A stretch of 64,000 nucleotides of DNA from Flavobacteriales bacterium (GTDB lineage: Bacteria; Bacteroidota; Bacteroidia; Flavobacteriales; CAJXXR01): positions 149,391-213,390 of the forward strand of contig JAOAQX010000028.1 in the NCBI GenBank assembly GCA_025210805.1, in the 5' to 3' direction. Positions 12,050 to 21,097 of the stretch are shown here, in pieces. Positions within the stretch are counted from its first letter, which is position 1; each line of letters begins with the position of its first letter. Both the position numbers and the translations under genes were made by a program. The notes under the pieces were generated by a model. It did not search any database, was not told the DNA's origin, and saw only the letters and a program-made list of their open reading frames with translations.

Positions 12050-13135
12050 ATGCAAAAAACAATATTTTCACTGTTATTCTCTATATCTTTCCTCTTAATA
12101 TCTTGTGAAAAAGATTCAGAGCCCATTAAGAATTCAAATGATAAAACTTCTTATATTCTTCAACTAGGGCACATACCAGCGCCGAAGCTTCCAGAGGACA
12201 ATCCTCTAACAAAGGAAGGTGTTGCACTGGGGAGAAAACTGTTTTATGAAAAAGCACTGAGTTTAGATAATTCTATTTCTTGTGCTTCTTGTCATACGCA
12301 GGCATTTGCATTTAGCGATACCAATAAATTTTCTATTGGAGTTGGAGGATTAAAAGGAAAAAGACAAGCAATGGCGATTGTTAATTTGGCTTGGAATGAC
12401 AATGATTTTTTTTGGGACGGAAGAGCTCATTTACTAAGAGATCAAGCATTAATGCCTATAGAAGATCCGCTTGAGATGCAAGAAACATTAGAAAGGGTTA
12501 TTCAAAAATTAAAAGACAAACCAGAGTATTTAAAGGATTTTAAGAAAGCATTCGATTCAGAAGATATCACAGAGGAAAAGATTTCATTAGCACTTGAGCA
12601 GTTTATGTTTACATTGGTTTCTTACCAAAGTAAATATGATCAAGTACAAAACAAACAAGCTCAATTTACCCCATCTGAAGAAAGAGGTAGGAAGTTGTTC
12701 TTTAATCCAATAGATCATGATAAACCCAATGAGTCTGGAGCTTTTTGTGTAAAGTGTCATGGAGGTCCAAACTTTACCAACAACCAATATATGAATAATG
12801 GACTGGATGATATAAGTCAAATGACCGATGTTGGACGGTTTAAAGTAACGGATAATCAGTTTGATTTTGGGAGTTTTAGAGTTCCAACTTTAAGGAATAT
12901 TGCCGTTACAGAACCTTATATGCACGACGGCCGTTTTCAAACTTTGGAAGAAGTAATTGATCACTATGATCATGGAGTCCAAAAATCTCCAAGTTTAGAT
13001 TTAGGTTTGTTGTTTGTTCAAAATAGTGGAGGTTTAAAGCTTAGTGTTCAACAGAAAAAGGATTTAATTGCATTTCTTAATACATTGACTGATACACAGT
13101 TTCTGAAAGATAAAAAATTCTCAGATCCTTTTTAA
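12050..13135 (+). CDS. Di-haem cytochrome c peroxidase (MauG/CcpA family) lipoprotein
   Basis: A protein of 361 residues from the ATG at 12050. This start leaves a lipoprotein signal ending L-L-I-S-C with the lipid cysteine at 19; an upstream in-frame ATG at 12008 would bury the signal. Two haem-binding motifs are present: C-A-S-C-H at 78-82 and C-V-K-C-H at 233-237. The family reduces hydrogen peroxide, or in MauG oxidises protein substrates, in the periplasm. A paralogue lies at 18419-19489, about 6 kb away. Confidence 0.9.
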   Translation: MQKTIFSLLFSISFLLISCEKDSEPIKNSNDKTSYILQLGHIPAPKLPEDNPLTKEGVALGRKLFYEKALSLDNSISCASCHTQAFAFSDTNKFSIGVGGLKGKRQAMAIVNLAWNDNDFFWDGRAHLLRDQALMPIEDPLEMQETLERVIQKLKDKPEYLKDFKKAFDSEDITEEKISLALEQFMFTLVSYQSKYDQVQNKQAQFTPSEERGRKLFFNPIDHDKPNESGAFCVKCHGGPNFTNNQYMNNGLDDISQMTDVGRFKVTDNQFDFGSFRVPTLRNIAVTEPYMHDGRFQTLEEVIDHYDHGVQKSPSLDLGLLFVQNSGGLKLSVQQKKDLIAFLNTLTDTQFLKDKKFSDPF

Positions 13136-13222
13136 GAGAGGAAGTTGGTTCATTATTTTTTTGAACGTTTTCAAGGATAAATACTAATTTAGAATTAATG
13201 TGATATTTAGTTTTGAGTAACC

Positions 13223-13259
13223 ATTTAGGCTCTTTTGTTTCTGATGAAAGAGCCTAAAT
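13223..13259. terminator. Hairpin terminator after the first peroxidase gene
   Basis: A perfect 13-bp stem (ATTTAGGCTCTTT at 13223-13235 with AAAGAGCCTAAAT at 13247-13259) and an 11-base loop, about 85 bases after the peroxidase stop. There is no long T-tract. It probably separates this gene from the hydrolase that follows. Confidence 0.6.
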
Positions 13260-13337
13260 ATGTTTGAGTTTTGAATTTTAAGAGAGAAGAGTATTCTTTA
13301 AAAGCTTCAAATTCTTATTTTTGAGAAAAATGTATCA

Positions 13338-14156
13338 ATGAAACTCAAGAGTCAAATTCTTCCAGCTACTTTTCAGGGGCAAAAACCAATTTTATTTGAT
13401 TTGTACCATGGCAATTCTCAGAATTTGGTAATTTTTTGCCATGGCTATAAGGGGTATAAAGACTGGGGAGCTTGGCACTTGGTCGCCGATTATTTTTATG
13501 AGCATGGAATAAGTTTCTTGAAATTCAATTTCTCTCACAATGGAGGAACTGTCAATCAGCCAATAGATTTTCCAGATTTAGACGCTTTTGCCGAGAATAA
13601 TTATTCTATTGAAATGGAGGATTTGAGCAGAGTGATAGAGTATTCAAATGAAAATGGATATCAAAATATTCATTTGATTGGGCATAGTAGAGGAGGAGCG
13701 ATCGTTCTTCAAGCGGCTTTGGAACAGAAAATCCAGTCGGTTACCACATGGAATGCCGTTCATAGTTTTGATAGATTTCCTAAAGGTGAAAAGTTTGAAA
13801 AATGGAAGAAAAATGGTGTATTCACTGTTCTTAATGGTAGAACGAAGCAAGAAATGCCTCATAATTTTCAATTTTTTGAAGATTATCAAAGGAATTTAAA
13901 AAGATTCTCTTTGCACAATAATTTATCTCTGTTACAATGTCCTTTGTTAATATGTCATGCTGAATTAGATCCTGCTGTTTCTGTTCAATCTGCATATAAA
14001 ATTGAGCGTTTTGTGAATAATTCAATATTAGTGGAGAAATTTATTCTTTCAGGATCAGACCATGTTTTTGGATCTAAACATCCTTGGGAGCAATCTAGTT
14101 TACCTTCAGATTTGGAGATTATTTGTAGAAAAACTATTGAGTTTATTAATCAATAA
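13338..14156 (+). CDS. Alpha/beta hydrolase
   Basis: An alpha/beta-hydrolase of 272 residues without signal peptide. The oxyanion region is F-C-H-G-Y-K-G, the nucleophile elbow G-H-S-R-G-G holds the likely catalytic serine, and H in S-G-S-D-H-V-F near the C-terminus is the likely catalytic histidine. The substrate is unknown; the arrangement resembles serine aminopeptidase/dienelactone-type cytoplasmic hydrolases. A TATTTTTG element lies at 13316-13323, only 14 bases before the start codon, so its leader would be very short. The YfhO-like gene follows 11 bases after the stop. Confidence 0.8.
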   Translation: MKLKSQILPATFQGQKPILFDLYHGNSQNLVIFCHGYKGYKDWGAWHLVADYFYEHGISFLKFNFSHNGGTVNQPIDFPDLDAFAENNYSIEMEDLSRVIEYSNENGYQNIHLIGHSRGGAIVLQAALEQKIQSVTTWNAVHSFDRFPKGEKFEKWKKNGVFTVLNGRTKQEMPHNFQFFEDYQRNLKRFSLHNNLSLLQCPLLICHAELDPAVSVQSAYKIERFVNNSILVEKFILSGSDHVFGSKHPWEQSSLPSDLEIICRKTIEFINQ

Positions 14157-14167
14157 AAAGAAATTAG

Positions 14168-16201
14168 ATGTCAAGGTTCTTAGCAAAAAGAAAACATTTT
14201 TTAATCTTGACTTTGGGGATTTTGTTGATTATTTTTCCCTTAAGTTTTTTTCTCAATGTGCCCAAATGGGATAATATAGATTGTTTTTTGCCTTATCGAT
14301 ACTTTATTAGTGATTATGCATGGAATGGGCATTGGCCATGGTGGAATCCCTTTCAAAATTTGGGCTACCCAGGATATTCCGATTTACAATCTGGTGCATG
14401 GTATCCTATTGTGTGGATCTCATTACTGTTAGGAAAATACACGATAACAAGCTTGATGATAGAATTGGTTTTTCATTTCCTTTTAGCTGGTTGGGGAATG
14501 TTCTATTTGTCAAGACTGTTTTTTAATGATTCAAGAATTGGACTTTTACTTGGTTTATCCTATGGATTGTCAGGTTTTATGGTTGGTTCAACACAGCTGA
14601 TGATCTTTTTAATCCCTACAGCTTGGTTACCTTGGATTTTATATTTTTTGTTTTCTTGGTTTAAGAATTTTAAAAATAAATACCTCATATTATCTGCATT
14701 AAGTATTTCCATGCATATTACGGGTTCCAGTCCTGCTTACACGATTGTGTTGATTTATATTCTTTTAGGGATTTTTATATATCAATTTTTGAAACAGTCT
14801 CAAAGAAAGATATTTGTTCTACGGAGTACTTGGTTATTGTTATTGGTTGCGGGATTGATTTTACCTTATATTACTTCTTTTTTAGATTTCGCACCCTACT
14901 TCAATCGTTTATCTCCTTTACAGAGTGATAGGTTGTTAGGACTCAATCCTTGGACTTTACCCTCCTATATTTCATTTATTCTTCCTTATGGAGTTTTAGC
15001 AGATTCCTCGCTTTTTTCTATCACAGATTTATCTTGTAGAAATAGCTATTTGGGATTGTTAAGTATCGGAGTTGCTATATTCTTTCTATTGAAGATGAAA
15101 TTCCAAAAAAAACATTGGATACTCATCTCTCTTTTGGTTTTAAGCATGGTTTTGGCCGCAGGGAAAGAAACGCTATTTTATGATTGGATACTTCACCTTC
15201 CTGGTTTTGGTAGATTTAAGCACCCATCCATGTACAGAACGTATATTATTCTCTTATTACTTTTGTTAGCGGGTTTTGGGTATCAAGAAGTTTTAAAAAA
15301 GGAGCAAAATTATCAAGTAAGGAATGTCTTAATTGGTATAGGACTGCTGATTCTAGGGATTGTGATTTTTTCTTGGCAGACTACAAATGGGAGTAATCTA
15401 ATAGAAGCATTTGGAGATTTATTTTCTTCAAAAGAAAGACCGAAGCAAACATTAGCAAGTCTTTTAATTGTGAATGGTGTTTTTTCCTTTATGGTAATTT
15501 GTATTGGTTTTGTTTTAATGAGCTCAAAACGAATAACCGTATTTACCGTATTAGTTGTCATCACTCTTTTAGATCTGGGTATTCATGCTCGAATGACATC
15601 TAAAACTACTATGGTATATTCTGGTGTTTCCTATGGAGAATCACAAAATTTTTTCAATGAATTACCTAATGAAATGAATCAAAGTGTAGCTCATGAAAAT
15701 TTTAAAAAATTGGACGGGAAAAGTGGTCTAAAACATTGTTGTGGAATTTGGAGAAATGTGTCCACCTTTCATAAAACATTATCTTATCAAGGTCATAATC
15801 CAACAGCATTCTCTCGTTATGATAAAGCCACAAATAGTGATTTCAGCTTACAGTCTCATTTAGAACACCCTCTTTTTTATTCTCCAAATAAAGAATTGGT
15901 TCTCAATCATCCTAAAATCGGCTACAATAAATTTGAAATTTTTGTTAAAAACCCTTCAGAAAAGTCTCAAGTATTGATTCTTAATCAAAATTACCATCAT
16001 CTTTGGGAAGTTAGGGCAAAAGAAGTAAAGCTCCAGCCTTTAGTTCATCAAGATTTGACAATAAGGGTAGATGTTCCTAGTAGTTTTATAGGTAAAATAA
16101 GTTTTGAATATGATTCAAAAAAGACAAAATTTGCTTTTATTCTCAGTTTGGCTTTGTATATTGGGTTGGCTTTTATTGTTATAAGAAATAGATTCCTATA
16201 A
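14168..16201 (+). CDS. YfhO-like multi-pass membrane protein
   Basis: A membrane protein of 677 residues with about 11-13 hydrophobic helices and a soluble C-terminal part, followed by a last helix near residues 655-675. The early periplasmic loop has D-C-F-L-P-Y-R-Y and P-W-W-N-P-F-Q-N-L-G-Y-P, typical of YfhO/DUF6044-like proteins of the GT-C fold. The Gram-positive YfhO has been linked to glycosylation of lipoteichoic acid; in Bacteroidota the role is not established. The 3' end overlaps the convergent gap gene by 6 bases. Confidence 0.75.
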   Translation: MSRFLAKRKHFLILTLGILLIIFPLSFFLNVPKWDNIDCFLPYRYFISDYAWNGHWPWWNPFQNLGYPGYSDLQSGAWYPIVWISLLLGKYTITSLMIELVFHFLLAGWGMFYLSRLFFNDSRIGLLLGLSYGLSGFMVGSTQLMIFLIPTAWLPWILYFLFSWFKNFKNKYLILSALSISMHITGSSPAYTIVLIYILLGIFIYQFLKQSQRKIFVLRSTWLLLLVAGLILPYITSFLDFAPYFNRLSPLQSDRLLGLNPWTLPSYISFILPYGVLADSSLFSITDLSCRNSYLGLLSIGVAIFFLLKMKFQKKHWILISLLVLSMVLAAGKETLFYDWILHLPGFGRFKHPSMYRTYIILLLLLLAGFGYQEVLKKEQNYQVRNVLIGIGLLILGIVIFSWQTTNGSNLIEAFGDLFSSKERPKQTLASLLIVNGVFSFMVICIGFVLMSSKRITVFTVLVVITLLDLGIHARMTSKTTMVYSGVSYGESQNFFNELPNEMNQSVAHENFKKLDGKSGLKHCCGIWRNVSTFHKTLSYQGHNPTAFSRYDKATNSDFSLQSHLEHPLFYSPNKELVLNHPKIGYNKFEIFVKNPSEKSQVLILNQNYHHLWEVRAKEVKLQPLVHQDLTIRVDVPSSFIGKISFEYDSKKTKFAFILSLALYIGLAFIVIRNRFL

Positions 16202-17188
16202 TTTTTCTTGATCCAAATACTCTATCAAATCTTTTAATCTATGAGAATATCCCATTTCGTTGTCATACCATCCTACTACTTTTATCATTCGACCTATCAC
16301 GGAAGTCAATAAACTATCAAAAACACAAGAGTAGGAATTCCCAATGATATCATTGGAAACCACGGGATCATCGATATAGCTCAGTATTCCTTTCCATTTT
16401 CCTTCTGAAGCTTTTTGGAAAGCCTGATTGATTTCATCAATAGAAATATCGTTTTTTACAACAAAACTAATATCTGTAAGCGAACCATCGGGAACAGGAA
16501 CACGAATACCGCATCCTCCTAATTGTAAATGCGGAAAAAGATGACTTAAAGCCTTAGCCGCACCAGTGGTTGTGGGTACGATAGAAACGGCACCAGCTCT
16601 AGCTCTTCTAAAGTCTTTGTGAGGTCTGTCATGCAGTGCTTGATCTCCTGTATAGGAATGAACGGTAGTGATATAGGCTGATTCTATTTCTGCAATTTCA
16701 TTCACAATTTCTATCAGTGGGGCAGCACTGTTTGTAGTACAGCTGGCATTAGAAATAATTTTATCAGATGGTTGAATGCCATCTTCATTCAGTCCCATGA
16801 CAATCATAGGAATACGATTATCCTTTGGAGGTGCAGAAAGAATTACTTTTTTCGCTCCAGCTTCAAGGTGTTTATTTGCCAATTCTTGAGTCAGAAACTG
16901 ACCAGTTGATTCCACTACGAGATCAATATTGAGTTCTTTCCAAGGGAGTTTTTCAGGGTTTCTTTCTTGAATAAAAAGAGATTTTTGTTTTCCTGCTACA
17001 AGGTAATCGTCTTCAATAGAAACCTCTGTAGGAAAACCTCTATGAACAGAATCATATTTCAATAAATGCGTCAAAACTTTGGGGTCTCCAAGGTCATTTA
17101 TGGCAATTATTTCAATTTTTGGATGATTCACTAACACTCGAAAAAGGACTCTTCCGATTCTACCAAAACCATTAATTGCTATTCTCAT
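16196..17188 (-). CDS. gap: Glyceraldehyde-3-phosphate dehydrogenase
   Basis: A type I GAPDH of 330 residues. The N-terminal NAD motif is N-G-F-G-R-I-G-R, the catalytic cysteine is Cys150 in S-N-A-S-C-T-T-N, and the histidine partner is at about 177 in V-H-S-Y-T. Asp32 in I-N-D-L favours NAD over NADP. It catalyses the oxidative phosphorylation step of glycolysis or its reverse. lipA lies 3 bases upstream, so both may be on one transcript. Confidence 0.95.
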   Translation of the reverse strand: MRIAINGFGRIGRVLFRVLVNHPKIEIIAINDLGDPKVLTHLLKYDSVHRGFPTEVSIEDDYLVAGKQKSLFIQERNPEKLPWKELNIDLVVESTGQFLTQELANKHLEAGAKKVILSAPPKDNRIPMIVMGLNEDGIQPSDKIISNASCTTNSAAPLIEIVNEIAEIESAYITTVHSYTGDQALHDRPHKDFRRARAGAVSIVPTTTGAAKALSHLFPHLQLGGCGIRVPVPDGSLTDISFVVKNDISIDEINQAFQKASEGKWKGILSYIDDPVVSNDIIGNSYSCVFDSLLTSVIGRMIKVVGWYDNEMGYSHRLKDLIEYLDQEKL

Positions 17189-17191
17189 AAA

Positions 17192-18079
17192 CTACAAAAT
17201 GTGTTTTTCTGCATGATAAGATGAGCGAACGAGTGGAGAACTTTCAAAATGTCGGAATCCCATTTTATCACCTATTTCTTTATATTTTGCAAACTGTTCT
17301 GGTGTGACAAAGTTCTCAACAGCTAAGTGTTTTGGTGTCGGTTGAAGATATTGTCCAAGGGTGATAATATCTACTTTTGCATTTTTGAGATCTTCTAAGG
17401 ATTGAATAACTTCCTCTTCGGTTTCTCCAAGGCCAAGCATAATTCCCGATTTTGTTCTCTTAATACCTCCGTCTTTCAGGTTACGAAGAACTTCAAGAGA
17501 TCGTTGATAACGTGCTTGAATCCTTACTTCTCTTGTGAGTCTTTCCACCGTTTCCATATTATGGGAAACTACTTCAGGATTTGCATCTATAATTCTTTGT
17601 ATTTGCTCTTTTTTACCTTGGAAATCTGGGATTAAAGTCTCCATAGTAGTTTGCGGACTTACTCTTCTAATGGCTTTTACGGTTTCTGCCCAGATAATAG
17701 ATCCACCATCTTTGAGGTCATCTCTATCTACAGAAGTAATAACGGCATGCTTTACTTTCATGAGCTTTACAGACCTTGCTACTTTTTCGGGTTCTTTCCA
17801 CTCCACAGGTTTCGGTCTTCCTGTAGCTACGGCACAAAACCCACAAGAGCGTGTGCAAATATTTCCCAAAATCATAAAAGTAGCAGTTCCTGCTCCCCAG
17901 CATTCTCCCATATTGGGGCAGTTTCCGCTTTCGCAAATGGTATGTAGATTATGCTTGCTTACTAGCCCTCGCACATTTTTATAGCTCTTCCCAGTAGGGA
18001 GTTTTACTCTTAACCATTTTGGCTTACGCTTCATTAGGTTATCTTTCTGTGCTTGTTGTTCTTCGGTTGCTCTAGACAT
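17192..18079 (-). CDS. lipA: Lipoyl synthase
   Basis: A radical SAM protein of 295 residues. The auxiliary 4Fe-4S cluster cysteines are Cys49, Cys54 and Cys60 (in [12 protein letters not shown]), the SAM cluster is Cys75, Cys79 and Cys82 (C-T-R-S-C-G-F-C), and the C-terminal R-S-S-Y-H-A holds the conserved serine ligand. It inserts two sulfurs into octanoylated lipoyl domains. It is full length. It is first of a two-gene run with gap, with TACCTTTG on the minus strand at 18103-18110. Confidence 0.96.
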   Translation of the reverse strand: MSRATEEQQAQKDNLMKRKPKWLRVKLPTGKSYKNVRGLVSKHNLHTICESGNCPNMGECWGAGTATFMILGNICTRSCGFCAVATGRPKPVEWKEPEKVARSVKLMKVKHAVITSVDRDDLKDGGSIIWAETVKAIRRVSPQTTMETLIPDFQGKKEQIQRIIDANPEVVSHNMETVERLTREVRIQARYQRSLEVLRNLKDGGIKRTKSGIMLGLGETEEEVIQSLEDLKNAKVDIITLGQYLQPTPKHLAVENFVTPEQFAKYKEIGDKMGFRHFESSPLVRSSYHAEKHIL

Positions 18080-18102
18080 TTTCGTATCTTTGAATCTGAA
18101 GG

Positions 18103-18110
18103 CAAAGGTA
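18103..18110 (-). promoter_or_regulatory. Probable -7 element of lipA-gap
   Basis: The minus strand reads TACCTTTG (TAnnTTTG), 24 bases before the lipA ATG. No -33 TTG at 17-23 bases was found. Confidence 0.45.
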
Positions 18111-18246
18111 TATAAAAAGCCTATGCTTTTTGGTTATTATGATACACAAAATAGGGTTCTCAATAAGAATCGTATCGTTGGGTACGAAATGAAGGTCATA
18201 TTTCCTTCTTTGAAGAAATCGGATTTTTGAAATTGAGTAATAAAAA

Positions 18247-18268
18247 AGGCTCAAGTAATCTTGAGCCT
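18247..18268 (-). terminator. Intrinsic-terminator-like hairpin in the lipA/peroxidase divergent region
   Basis: AGGCTCAAG (18247-18255) pairs with CTTGAGCCT (18260-18268) around a TAAT loop. Read on the minus strand it is followed by TTTTTTA, the usual terminator order. No gene is visible upstream of it on that strand (18269-18418), so it either ends a short transcript started near the second peroxidase or insulates lipA from read-through. The rest of 18111-18418 shows no gene. Confidence 0.55.
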
Positions 18269-18418
18269 AAAAGACAATGTCCCCAACCAAAAGGACAACA
18301 ACCATAAGAAAATGAATATCAGTTTTAAAACTAATACTTTCCAAATATCAACGTTTCAAACTGATCAAACAATGACAATTATCATTTTGCCCATTTTTTA
18401 TCTGAAAAAAAGAACTTT

Positions 18419-19489
18419 ATGAAAAAGTATAGATTTATTTTACTCATTTTTCCATTGCTCATTGCCTGCAACTGTGAAGAAGATCCGAAAGCCGATGAAT
18501 TTAAGACAACGCCTTATGCATTAGATATTTCTAGTAGCTTGCCAAAATATAATAAAAACCTACTTTCCCTCAATAGAGAAACGGTTACCCTAGGAAAGAA
18601 GTTGTTTTATGATAAAAAGCTCAGTGGAGACAATACTATGTCATGTAATGATTGTCATAAACAAGAATTTGCCTTTGGAACAAACCTCAAGGTAGAAAAA
18701 GGTATTGATGGAATTGCTGGGAAAAGAAATTCCATGCCTTTATTCAATTTTGTATGGAATAATAAAGATCTCTTTTGGGACGGAAGAGCAAAAAATCTTG
18801 AAACACAAGTAACCATGCCCGTGGAAGATCCAATCGAGATGCACGAAACATGGGAAAACGCTATTACAGAACTCAAGGCAGATGCAGAATACCCGATTCT
18901 TTTTAAAAAAGCATTTAATATCGAACAATCAGAAATAAGTAAAAAATATGCCGCAAAAGCCTTATCTCAGTTTCTTTTCACTCTTATTTCAGGAGATAGT
19001 AAATACGATAAGTTTATACGGGGAGAAGTTGATTTTACCGATGATGAAATAGCCGGTTTAAATTTGTTTAGAATAGAAGGACCAGAAAATGGTTTGCCTG
19101 GCGGAGGAGATTGCTTTCACTGTCATGTAGAACCACTTTTTACTGACTATGTTTTTAGAAATAATGGATTGGATCCAGAAAGTCAATGGACAGATCTAGG
19201 GAAATATAAAGTATCTAAGGATCCAGATGATAAAGCAGTTTTTAGAACACCCACGCTCAGAAATATAGCCTTAACGGCACCCTATATGCACGATGGTAGG
19301 TTTCAAACCTTGGAAGAGGTTATTGAACATTATAACTCAGGAGGACATGGTTCTTCTACCACAAGTGTGTTGATGGAGCACCAAGAAAATGGATTGCAGT
19401 TAACTGCAGAAAAGAAAAAACAATTAATTGCCTTTTTGCACACGCTTACTGATGAAAAATTTATTACAAACCCTGAATACAAACCTTAA
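18419..19489 (+). CDS. Di-haem cytochrome c peroxidase (MauG/CcpA family) lipoprotein, second copy
   Basis: A lipoprotein of 356 residues with signal L-L-I-A-C (lipid cysteine 17) and haem motifs C-N-D-C-H (76-80) and C-F-H-C-H (232-236). It shares long matching stretches with the protein at 12050-13135, including W-D-G-R-A, E-D-P-I/L-E-M and P-Y-M-H-D-G-R-F-Q-T-L-E-E-V-I, so the two are paralogues. Likely a periplasm-facing peroxide reductase. Its transcription is divergent from lipA. Confidence 0.9.
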   Translation: MKKYRFILLIFPLLIACNCEEDPKADEFKTTPYALDISSSLPKYNKNLLSLNRETVTLGKKLFYDKKLSGDNTMSCNDCHKQEFAFGTNLKVEKGIDGIAGKRNSMPLFNFVWNNKDLFWDGRAKNLETQVTMPVEDPIEMHETWENAITELKADAEYPILFKKAFNIEQSEISKKYAAKALSQFLFTLISGDSKYDKFIRGEVDFTDDEIAGLNLFRIEGPENGLPGGGDCFHCHVEPLFTDYVFRNNGLDPESQWTDLGKYKVSKDPDDKAVFRTPTLRNIALTAPYMHDGRFQTLEEVIEHYNSGGHGSSTTSVLMEHQENGLQLTAEKKKQLIAFLHTLTDEKFITNPEYKP

Positions 19490-19537
19490 AAAGTTTTTTT
19501 AAGATAAAAAAGGTTTTAACAAAAAGCTAAAAACAAA

Positions 19538-19571
19538 TTGAGCACCCTAAGCCGTTTATTTATTAAATTTG
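19538..19571 (+). promoter_or_regulatory. Promoter of the gatB operon
   Basis: TTG at 19538-19540 and TAAATTTG at 19564-19571, separated by 23 bases. This fits the flavobacterial consensus TTG-N17-23-TAnnTTTG at the long end. The gatB start codon follows 68 bases later. Confidence 0.6.
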
Positions 19572-19639
19572 TAGTTTGCTAAAAAGTAGAATCAAAAATC
19601 TGTGTAAAAACACAGACGAGATAAATATAAAAAGACGCT

Positions 19640-21094
19640 TTGGAAAAACTAAAAAATTCTGATTACGAACTTATTGTAGGTCTTGAAATACACTTACAAT
19701 TAAAGACAAAATCTAAAGCCTATTGTAGTGATGGTTATGAATATGGAGGAGACCCTAATACTCAAGTTTCACCAATAAGTTTGGGGCATCCAGGGACTTT
19801 GCCTGTTCCCAATATTGAAGTAATTCATCATGCAATCCGATTGGGAATTGCTACAAATTCCCAGATCCGAAAGGTAAATGAATACGCCAGAAAAAACTAT
19901 TTCTATGCCGATTTACCTAAAGGATACCAAATTACCCAAGACAAAACACCCATCTGCATAGATGGACACCTGATGGTTAATGATGCAGAAGGAAAAGAAA
20001 TAAAAATCGGGATTACCAGAATTCACATGGAAGAAGATTCTGGAAAATCTATTCACGACATAGATCCATTTGATTCTTTAATAGATTTGAACCGTGCAGG
20101 AGTTCCTTTATTAGAAGTAGTATCGGAGCCTGATATACGTTCTGTAGAAGAAGCATATAATTACCTTTCAGAAATTAGAAAAATTGTAAAATATCTAGAT
20201 GTTTGCGATGGTAATATGGAAGAAGGTAGTATGCGTTGTGATGCAAATATTTCTGTAAGAAAAAAAGGTGAAGACACACTTCGGAATCGTGTTGAGGTAA
20301 AAAACATGAACTCTTTTAGAAATGTGCAAAAAGCCATTCTTCACGAGGCAAATAGACAGATAGATTGTTACGAAAACGGGCAAGAAGTGGATCAAGAAAC
20401 AAGAAATTTTGATACCAATAGTGGAACCACGTCTGTAATGAGAAGTAAAGAAGATGCTCACGATTATCGCTATTTTCCAGAGCCAGATATCTTGCCAATT
20501 ATTGTAACTGAAGAACGTATTGATGAAGTAAAGAAATCAATGCCAACACTTCCAAAAGTTCTTTTTGAAAAATACACTACAGAATATCAACTGTCTGATT
20601 ATGATGCAAATCTTCTTACGGAGGAAAGAGATATGGCTTTGTATTTTGAAAAAATCATTAGTTATACAGAGAATTATAAATCAGCATGTAATTATTTGAT
20701 GGGATCTGTAAAGTCCTATTTGAATGAAAAAGCTATAGATATTTTAGAGTTTCCACTCGAAGCTTCTAAAATTGCTGAGCTCATCAAGTTGATTGATGAA
20801 GGGAAAGTTTCTCATACAGCCGTTCAACAAAAGCTTTTTCCAGCCATGGTAAACGCTCCCCTAAAAGGAGTACAAGAACTTGCAGAAGAACTTAATATTA
20901 TCCAAGATAGTGATGAAGATTCGCTTAAAAAGATCATTGAAGGTGTAATAGAAAATATGCCAAATGAAGTCGAAAGATTTAAAAATGGCGAGAAAAAACT
21001 TCAAGGACTCTTCATGGGGCAAATAATGAAAGCATCCAAAGGAAAAGCAGATCCAAGATTAACAAGTAAATTATTAAACCAATTATTAAACTAG
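19640..21094 (+). CDS. gatB: Asp-tRNA(Asn)/Glu-tRNA(Gln) amidotransferase subunit B
   Basis: A full-length GatB of 484 residues. It shows the family signature Y-F-Y-A-D-L-P-K-G-Y-Q-I-T-Q and the stretch G-S-M-R-C-D-A-N-I-S, followed by the YqeY-like tail domain. GatB recognises mischarged tRNA and, with GatA and GatC (not in this window), converts Glu-tRNA(Gln) or Asp-tRNA(Asn) by transamidation. The start is TTG at 19640: E-K-L-K-N-S-D-Y-E-L-I-V-G-L-E-I-H is the normal N-terminus and no ATG lies upstream in frame near it. It leads an operon with the thioredoxin lipoprotein and lpxH. Confidence 0.95.
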   Translation: MEKLKNSDYELIVGLEIHLQLKTKSKAYCSDGYEYGGDPNTQVSPISLGHPGTLPVPNIEVIHHAIRLGIATNSQIRKVNEYARKNYFYADLPKGYQITQDKTPICIDGHLMVNDAEGKEIKIGITRIHMEEDSGKSIHDIDPFDSLIDLNRAGVPLLEVVSEPDIRSVEEAYNYLSEIRKIVKYLDVCDGNMEEGSMRCDANISVRKKGEDTLRNRVEVKNMNSFRNVQKAILHEANRQIDCYENGQEVDQETRNFDTNSGTTSVMRSKEDAHDYRYFPEPDILPIIVTEERIDEVKKSMPTLPKVLFEKYTTEYQLSDYDANLLTEERDMALYFEKIISYTENYKSACNYLMGSVKSYLNEKAIDILEFPLEASKIAELIKLIDEGKVSHTAVQQKLFPAMVNAPLKGVQELAEELNIIQDSDEDSLKKIIEGVIENMPNEVERFKNGEKKLQGLFMGQIMKASKGKADPRLTSKLLNQLLN

Positions 21095-21097
21095 AAA

